From: Spirosoma panaciterrae DSM 21099
GTDB lineage: Bacteria > Bacteroidota > Bacteroidia > Cytophagales > Spirosomataceae
Reading direction: 5' to 3'
Length of the DNA stretch: 64,000 nucleotides
NCBI RefSeq assembly: GCF_000374025.1
Contig: NZ_KB893206.1
Coordinates: forward strand, 150,538 to 214,537
The translations under genes were made by a program, and so were the position numbers. Positions 61,001 through 64,000 of this stretch are shown here, piece after piece. The notes beneath the pieces were generated by a model. The model did not search any database and had not been told where the DNA came from. It saw nothing but the letters and a program-made list of their open reading frames with translations. Numbering within the stretch: the stretch's first letter is position 1; each line of letters starts with the position of its first letter.

Positions 61001-64000
61001 GATTGAGAAAACGACGAACGGTTGCGTAAGTCTGCCAGTCGCTATTCACGTGCAGGTTAACACCTGTGTCGAGCCTTCGCCCTGCGATGGTGTGAATCCG
61101 GCTACGGCTAGTGCTGGCGCTGATGCCAGTGTGTGTGCAGCGAAAACCTATCAACTGAGTGGAGCCATGGGCGGTTCAGGTAAAACCGCCCACTGGACCA
61201 CCAGTGGTACAGGTACATTCGATAATCCGTATGCATTGAATGCAATCTATACGGCTAGTGCGGCCGATCTGCAGTCGGGCAAAGTAACCCTGACCCTGAC
61301 CGTTAGCCCCACGAATCCAAATTGCCCAGTGGCTACGGATGCTATGGATCTGACGATCAACGGTATCAAGGATGTACCCGTCGTGACGGTAGCTGGTTCG
61401 CAGAACCTATGTTATGGCGACTCCGTACTCCTGAAAGCCCCAACGGGTTATGCAGGCTACAAATGGAGCAATGGGGCGACCACTGAAACCATTGTGGTGA
61501 AGCATAGCGGAAGCTACAGTGTTCAACTAATGGATGGTTCGGGTTGTAGCTCGGTAAGTTCAGAGCCTGTCAAGGTCAATGTAGCTGAGCCGGTGCTGCC
61601 ACCGCTGGTGCACAACCTGCGCAACGAATGCCCATCGAAAATCGTGGATCTGACCAAGGCGCTGTCAACAACAACGGCTGGTAGTACCTACACGTACCGG
61701 ATTTGCGAATGCACGACTTCGAACATTGTGATCCGTCCGGATTCGGTTTGCGAAGGAACCTACTGGGTAGTTGAACGGACAGCACAAGGCTGTGTGAGCA
61801 AACCATCCAAAGTGGTTGTGAAAGTATTCAACTGTGCAACGGATACGTTGAACACGGATGTAAGCATTGCTAAACTGGCAAGCACAGCATTCGTACAAAA
61901 CGGTGCGCCTGTAACCTATACCATTACGGTAAGCAACGCAGGCCCACATACAGCGAAAAACATTGATGTTCGCGATGTACTGCCCAAAGGACTTGAGTTG
62001 ATTCCAACGCCTGGTGGTAGCTTCACGATCTCGAACGGATCGATGGTAATGCCCGATGCCGGTGGTAGCTTCACTGTCTCCAACGGGGTAGTATCGAAAC
62101 ACATCGATAGCCTGAAGGCTGGCGCGTCGACACAGATCGTATTCAACGCTCGTCTGACCGTGAAAAATCAGGAAGTTGTCAATAAGGCTGAGATCGTTTA
62201 TCTCGACAATAAGGACAATGACCTGACTAACAACACGGCAAGCGTAACGGTGAAAGACACCTCGGCTCACAAAGCCAGTGTGATTGGTCTGGCGAAGTCG
62301 GTGCTGGGTACACCGCAGGCAATTGGTGATTCGCTCGTGAAGGTGGCCTACAAATTTGTCGTGACCAACTTCGGTGAGGATACTCTGCGCAACGTTCAGG
62401 TAAATGACGATCTGGCATACGCTTTCCGTCCGAACACCGTGTCGGCCAGCGTAACCTTGTCAGATGCTGCTTCCACGCTGAAGGTGAACTCAGGCTTCAC
62501 TGGAAGTGGCAGCCATACAAACCTGCTCGACTCGGCAAGTTATATCCTGCCCGGTAAGTCGCAGATCATGGTACTGGATGTGACGGTGAAACGCGCAATG
62601 GGCGATACGACGAAAACGTTCGACAACCTGGCAGGCTCTTCGGCTATCAGCAGTAAAGGAACCGTAACGGATATGTCGACCGATGGGGGTGTAGCCGATC
62701 CGGATAACGACGGCGATCCAACGAACAACACGGTGGTTACCAGCTTCACGCTGGGAGCTGGCCAGCCACAGGAACCAAGCATTGGTCTGGCTTTGGCTGT
62801 TGTTAAAATCGAACAGCAACCCGATAGTTCGTACAACGTGACCTATAAGGCAACGATTAAGAACTTCGGTGGTGTTGAGCTGAAAGGGCTGAGCCTGACC
62901 GATAGCCTGAGCAAGGCGTTTATCTCGCCTGCTTCCTACAGCGTTGTCAGTGGCCCGATCGTTGGCGCAGGTAGTACCTTAGTCGCTAACACAGCCTTCG
63001 ACGGATCTTCGCAGTCCGATCTGCTCAGTAACGCCAGCAAACTGGCGGCTGGCGCCCAGGATACGGTAGTCTTTGTTGTGAACGTCAAAACCAATGGCAA
63101 CAACGGTCCGTTCTACTCCAGCGCTACTGTAACAGGCACTACACCAGATGCGTCGCAAACCGTGATGGATATTTCCAACAACGGTTTCGATCCGGCACCA
63201 CAGGGCTCTGCCTTAACCACAGTTCGCTTCGATCTGCCAAAAGGCTTGCTGGGGGTAGCGAAGGAAGTAGGTACACCGACGCTGGTGCAGAATGGTGTGT
63301 ATGACATTCCGTATACCATCACCCTGACCAACATGGGATCGGAACCGCTGAAGAATGTACAGGTAGAAGATAACCTCTCTACGGCTTTCGGTAAAGGAGC
63401 GCTGATTGTCAGCAACCGGATTCATGTGACCAGCACAGGAACCGTGACGGTAGACACGCTGTATACCGGCCAGGGCTTGATTACCAAGATGCTGGTAGAT
63501 ACCGCTAGTACACTGGCTGTAGGTGCCAAAGCAACGTTGTCGTTCACCGTACGGGTTGATGTATCGGGAGTGAATCCTGATTCGCTGACCTTCTACAATA
63601 CGGCTGAGGCATCGGCGAAGACACCAGCTGATGAGGTAGTTGAGGATATGTCGACGGCGGGTACGAATAATGACCCGGACAATGACCTGGATCCACGCAA
63701 CAACAGCCAGCCGACACCAATTGTACTGAATGGTCGTGCGACCGATTCGCACATTGGTCTGGCTATGGCCGTAGCCGATACGGTTCGCCAGTCGGATGGC
63801 AGCTACAACGTCACCTATCAGATCGTGGTGAAAGCCTACGGACCTGATCCGTTGAAAAATGTGACCATCAGCGACACACTGTCGAAGGTGTTCAACAAAC
63901 AGACGGGATCGATCTTCACCCTGGTGAAAGCACCGTTCATTACCTCAACGGGGAGCGCCCTCAAGCTCAACCCGAACTACAACGGGGTATCCGATCCGGT
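52011..64000 (+). CDS. Giant SdrD/Ig-like/DUF11 surface adhesin (partial, open at the right edge)
   Basis: I read one frame from ATG 52011 to the window end with no stop, at least 3,996 codons. TGA at 51966 bounds it upstream; ATG 52377 is an alternative start. From 52011, residues 1-175 are a long leader, then a signal sequence (about 176-198, ending PAQAQ). A DUF11 domain (200-330) is followed by nine SdrD-type B repeats (422-1490), Ig-like and DUF11 sections, eleven four-cysteine Ig-like repeats (1971-2938), and serial DUF11-like units to the edge. The SdrD repeats have the Ca-binding-like motif NDINKNGIQDDGEP. It is probably an extracellular adhesin or gliding-type surface protein exported by type IX secretion, but its C-terminal signal is outside the window. 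Confidence 0.88.
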   Translation, partial: MEEMSTLHTEHTDRFAPTVHCGRLPKRYQSVNAPLGKIGLIGTVITYLWQWYDQAMQVFQMTLFSQGKTSSSAAVNFAFRQADSRQGFSGFDREPPNIIDSGPPGYGIHTSSNAFYFLVRQPMNEQPLLTKSPHKPMPLPSLDRASAAMRKIPPRWHSYAQRLSSFVGYAHPSTAMLRALSILAFLVLGVAALPAQAQSQKINLSLHKSINSQSPAIGDVVTYTVVVTNASGFTTATNVSVKDELPAGGVSFIPGSASVTHGSGTFTPTGSLTATTGTWSIPSIASGDSAVLVLKATVLERGVWFNTAEVTGADQTDLNSIPGNQSLAEDDYDAVCFSVPILWYVGDEYTVTIPTGYDQIVWYRDNVPVSSTAISTSLVEVNSDSSLTIKSPGTYRFVTYRNGCPSSNCCDIQVIQGPYGSLGDYVWLDTNQDGKQDNSETGINGVKVYLYDKTGTTKLDSTITSGGGKYLFDSLTDGSYIVRFITPTGYQSTSVNAAGVPDDLDSDAGVNGFTGIYTIDTSQPESSTARNNPTVDAGFYIPSAGLGDFVWNDINKNGIQDDGEPAIAGVVVTLYTNGAESATTVTDASGLYSFTGLTPGSSNSYVVGFTAPSGFTATLPYSGTDRTKDSNADLITGKTESVTLAPGEFNPTLDAGFYIPSAGLGDFVWNDINKNGIQDDGEPAIAGVVVTLYTNGAESATTVTNASGFYSFTGLTPGSTNSYVVGFTAPSGFTATLPYSGTDRTKDSNADLITGKTESVTLAPGEFNPTLDAGFYIPSAGLGDFVWNDTNKNGIQDEGEPGIAGVKVTLYTNGAESATTVTNASGFYSFTGLTPGSINSYVVGFTAPTGYTASVPYSGTDRTKDSNADLITGKTESVTLAPGEFNPTLDAGFYIPSAGLGDFVWNDINKNGIQDDGEPAIAGVKVTLYTNGAESATTVTNASGFYSFTGLTPGSINSYVVGFTAPSGFTATLPYSGTDRTKDSNADLITGKTESVTLAPGEFNPTLDAGFYIPSAGLGDFVWVDLNKDGIQDGNEPGLQGVTVTLYVNGVFTGTTVTDISGFYSFTGLTPGSSLSYSVGFSAPTGYTATIPLSGSDRTLDSDADLITGITASVTLAPGEFNPTLDAGYIPPAQEVVKASLGDFVWNDTNKNGIQDEGEPGIAGVKVTLYTNGAESATTVTNASGFYSFTGLTPGNSLSYSVGFTTPSGYTATLAQQGGNDAKDSDADLITGKTRSVTLAPGEFNGNLDAGFYVPSASLGDFVWNDINHNGIQDDGEPGIQGVKVTLYTNGAESATTVTNASGFYSFTGLTPGSSNSYVVGFTAPSGYTASVPYSGTDRTKDSNADLITGKTESVTLAPGEFNPTLDAGFYIPSAGLGDFVWNDTNKNGIQDEGEPGIAGVKVTLYTNGAESATTVTNASGFYSFTGLTPGSSTSYAVGFTAPSGYTATLAQQGGNDAKDSDADLITGKTRSVTLAPGEFNGNLDAGYYTCPTNFSLIASNDMSICNGDVVSLSATSSVTAAQIRWYLTPYDGVAFATTSNGASLTVNPTTTTVYYAEAFTADGCVSPRKPVVVQVTTVPTPICLGIMKNTCPQSTVDLTKIQIENHSNGLTYEWYTSIERSAETRVTNLTAVGAGKYYLFAKQNNCYSSPTVLNVEIVDCSCQNPASVTAVALASVCEGDLISLKAILGGSATSVTWSATTTGGSFSAPGSLTTTYTPSAADIAAGNVLLTVTTNDPDGQGTCAPATYSVLVKINKRPDAPLGVACDDTLVCQGSSTKLVGFAPNGRINWYDQTGTLIGTTVSGGKLTVTPSKAGEAIYYAEAVSSDGCVSSTRSSLTITVGQCLADLAVVKDVVTAGPFSVGQKITYSITASNNGPITGTDVKVTDMLPATLTYVSSTPVNQYNPATGIWTIGTLTPGSSRVLLIEATINAGGSLKNTAIISGSNNDPNHALNDTSRTVTPIIDCNVAPPTLICAINQICKGNTTTLSAKGCDNGTVRWSNGSTGTTIFAAPSITTTYTASCVIGQCVSQASAPITVTVVEPQTPVIVASADNVCPGTSVTLTASGCQGGIIEWSDKAQTGNSIVVAPYSKTTYTAQCRQGSCLSNPAVITINMNSDQPQPTIVCSTSVVCPGETVTLTVENCIGVPHWNSTTATTSSIVVTPSLGSNTYWVYCQSGSCTSKSSPTYTIQVVAPVIPTITASADTVCAGGAITLTAADCNGTVMWSNGETGTSITVHPTANISYYAQCKYRSCLSNPSNTVSVAVVNPQAPIVRLSSTSVCSGEPVSLTATGCTGTVVWHGVDKTGSIITIYPTESKSYYATCKIGSCESSASNTVRISVNTSPAPAPTVVASTTAICSGGLVSLTATGCNGTVKWSDGQTGSVVSVSVTPSNHEFYALCVPTSGTACGSGKSNVINIQVTPTPTPSIVRCLCSADTICPGEEVKLSVKNCQGTPHWSTGETTTSIIVSPTVTTGYTVYCQDGVCQSTATQPYTITVIPVTAPTIVASTTSVTPGGSVTLTASGCTGTVIWSANDVNGNNKGTSIVVMPNGTQTYYAQCQYHACLSDPSNPVIINPGDCVVKAGSLTPVNDKVCASTSTTAIVAATPNGGTVQPTGYSLVYLLAKDGVVQQTGTTPQFTVAAENAHYTIHTLVYNATSGDANYLDLSQVKSNLSTIADVRQLIGSKCASLDATGAAIKVCVIDAPTLSATSLTVCSGGPVSITATGCENGTVKWSDGKEGAVYTTSVYAETWLTAICEVDHCASKPSATVHISLGTPPIPIIVSNKSALCVGETVSLTATGCPDGNYQWSDAQQTTGSILTVTPTQDVTFRVKCKVGSCEGEWSAATTIQVGKPSAPTISILGGNSNATVCFGASVTLVAQGCSPDSYVTWSNNQVGNILVVSPASSATFSAQCCNSTYCKSDASNTVGVNVLPKVPVPTVTDLTNTCPITTADLSKGVTSNPATTGGAFEYYTDATLSTKVADPAHVGTGTYYVIEKTTNGCVSLPVAIHVQVNTCVEPSPCDGVNPATASAGADASVCAAKTYQLSGAMGGSGKTAHWTTSGTGTFDNPYALNAIYTASAADLQSGKVTLTLTVSPTNPNCPVATDAMDLTINGIKDVPVVTVAGSQNLCYGDSVLLKAPTGYAGYKWSNGATTETIVVKHSGSYSVQLMDGSGCSSVSSEPVKVNVAEPVLPPLVHNLRNECPSKIVDLTKALSTTTAGSTYTYRICECTTSNIVIRPDSVCEGTYWVVERTAQGCVSKPSKVVVKVFNCATDTLNTDVSIAKLASTAFVQNGAPVTYTITVSNAGPHTAKNIDVRDVLPKGLELIPTPGGSFTISNGSMVMPDAGGSFTVSNGVVSKHIDSLKAGASTQIVFNARLTVKNQEVVNKAEIVYLDNKDNDLTNNTASVTVKDTSAHKASVIGLAKSVLGTPQAIGDSLVKVAYKFVVTNFGEDTLRNVQVNDDLAYAFRPNTVSASVTLSDAASTLKVNSGFTGSGSHTNLLDSASYILPGKSQIMVLDVTVKRAMGDTTKTFDNLAGSSAISSKGTVTDMSTDGGVADPDNDGDPTNNTVVTSFTLGAGQPQEPSIGLALAVVKIEQQPDSSYNVTYKATIKNFGGVELKGLSLTDSLSKAFISPASYSVVSGPIVGAGSTLVANTAFDGSSQSDLLSNASKLAAGAQDTVVFVVNVKTNGNNGPFYSSATVTGTTPDASQTVMDISNNGFDPAPQGSALTTVRFDLPKGLLGVAKEVGTPTLVQNGVYDIPYTITLTNMGSEPLKNVQVEDNLSTAFGKGALIVSNRIHVTSTGTVTVDTLYTGQGLITKMLVDTASTLAVGAKATLSFTVRVDVSGVNPDSLTFYNTAEASAKTPADEVVEDMSTAGTNNDPDNDLDPRNNSQPTPIVLNGRATDSHIGLAMAVADTVRQSDGSYNVTYQIVVKAYGPDPLKNVTISDTLSKVFNKQTGSIFTLVKAPFITSTGSALKLNPNYNGVSDP
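53646..56480 (+). repeat. Array of 354-bp SdrD-type coding repeats
   Basis: Eight units start near 53646, 54000, 54354, 54708, 55062, 55431, 55785 and 56139; spacing is 354 bases except for one of 369. A more diverged unit precedes them at 53274. Several units are almost identical in DNA (for example GGTATTCAGGACGATGGCGA recurs), and two alternative second halves are shuffled between units. Confidence 0.95.
57921..60825 (+). repeat. Eleven four-cysteine Ig-like coding repeats
   Basis: Repeats of about 75-80 residues follow the pattern VCxGxxVTLTATGCxGTVxWS...YYAxCxxGxCxS. Each has four conserved Cys that could form two disulfides. A non-repeat insert of about 115 residues (near 59750-60120) splits them eight plus three. 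They are diverged in DNA, unlike the SdrD units. Confidence 0.85.

Noticed and set aside
60135..61154. Long open frame of 339 codons on the minus strand within the giant adhesin, and similar ones at 61665-62270, 63213-63752, 59538-60059 and 58428-58916
   Set aside because: They lie antisense to a continuous coding frame with clear repeat domains; their products are rich in Arg, Cys, Tyr and His with no recognisable domain. They arise from the codon bias and repeats of the adhesin.

Overview
The window looks like chromosome of a Bacteroidota bacterium of the Cytophagales, most like Spirosoma or a close relative. I infer this from the gene content (DUF11, SdrD-like and Ig-like surface proteins, a TonB receptor, a LytTR/LytS pair, a CE15 esterase, SGSH-like sulfatase), from about 50% GC, and from -7 boxes of the Bacteroidota type TAnnTTTG. 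No rRNA, tRNA, CRISPR array, insertion sequence or integrase was seen.

Layout. 1-5.2 kb (- strand): a three-PAS histidine kinase cut by the left edge, a small two-helix membrane protein, and an AraC regulator followed by a thioredoxin-TPR protein. 5.3-7.8 kb: a phage-like island with a RecE/Cas4-type PD-(D/E)XK nuclease, an unknown partner and a divergent XRE regulator. 8-10.6 kb: an acidic unknown protein, then a plant-type glucuronokinase followed by GalU, a likely glucuronate to UDP-sugar salvage pair. 10.7-19 kb: two large secreted proteins (Asp-box propeller plus Ig repeats; SGNH esterase-like) that share a C-terminal DUF11 cassette. 19.2-25.3 kb: an SGSH-like sulfatase, a TipA-type MerR gene broken by an in-frame stop, a micro-ORF, an OsmC protein, a Crp-like regulator and membrane or unknown proteins. 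25.6-29.1 kb: a glucuronoyl esterase/acetylesterase operon with a LacI-type operator. 29.4-35.4 kb: a TolC-RND-adaptor efflux operon with an unusual proton relay. 35.5-40 kb: NamZ-like muramidase, ankyrin protein, SDR, outer-membrane protein and SUI1 homologue. 40-45.3 kb (- strand): TonB receptor, TPR protein, pentapeptide-LytS kinase and LytTR regulator. 45.5-51.4 kb: GNAT, cytidylate kinase, FAD oxidoreductase and a TolB-like outer-membrane protein. 52-64 kb: one giant adhesin, open at the right edge, with nine SdrD-type repeats, eleven four-cysteine Ig-like repeats and serial DUF11 domains.

The most unusual feature at window scale is a set of long intergenic inverted repeats. Their arms are 15-30 bp, often built from short purine-rich words in tandem, and some are perfect palindromes. 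Most lie just after genes and could terminate transcription, but one lies between two divergent starts, one supplies the end and stop codon of a gene, and a related word sits inside a lipoprotein signal peptide. They may be an unnamed intergenic repeat class.
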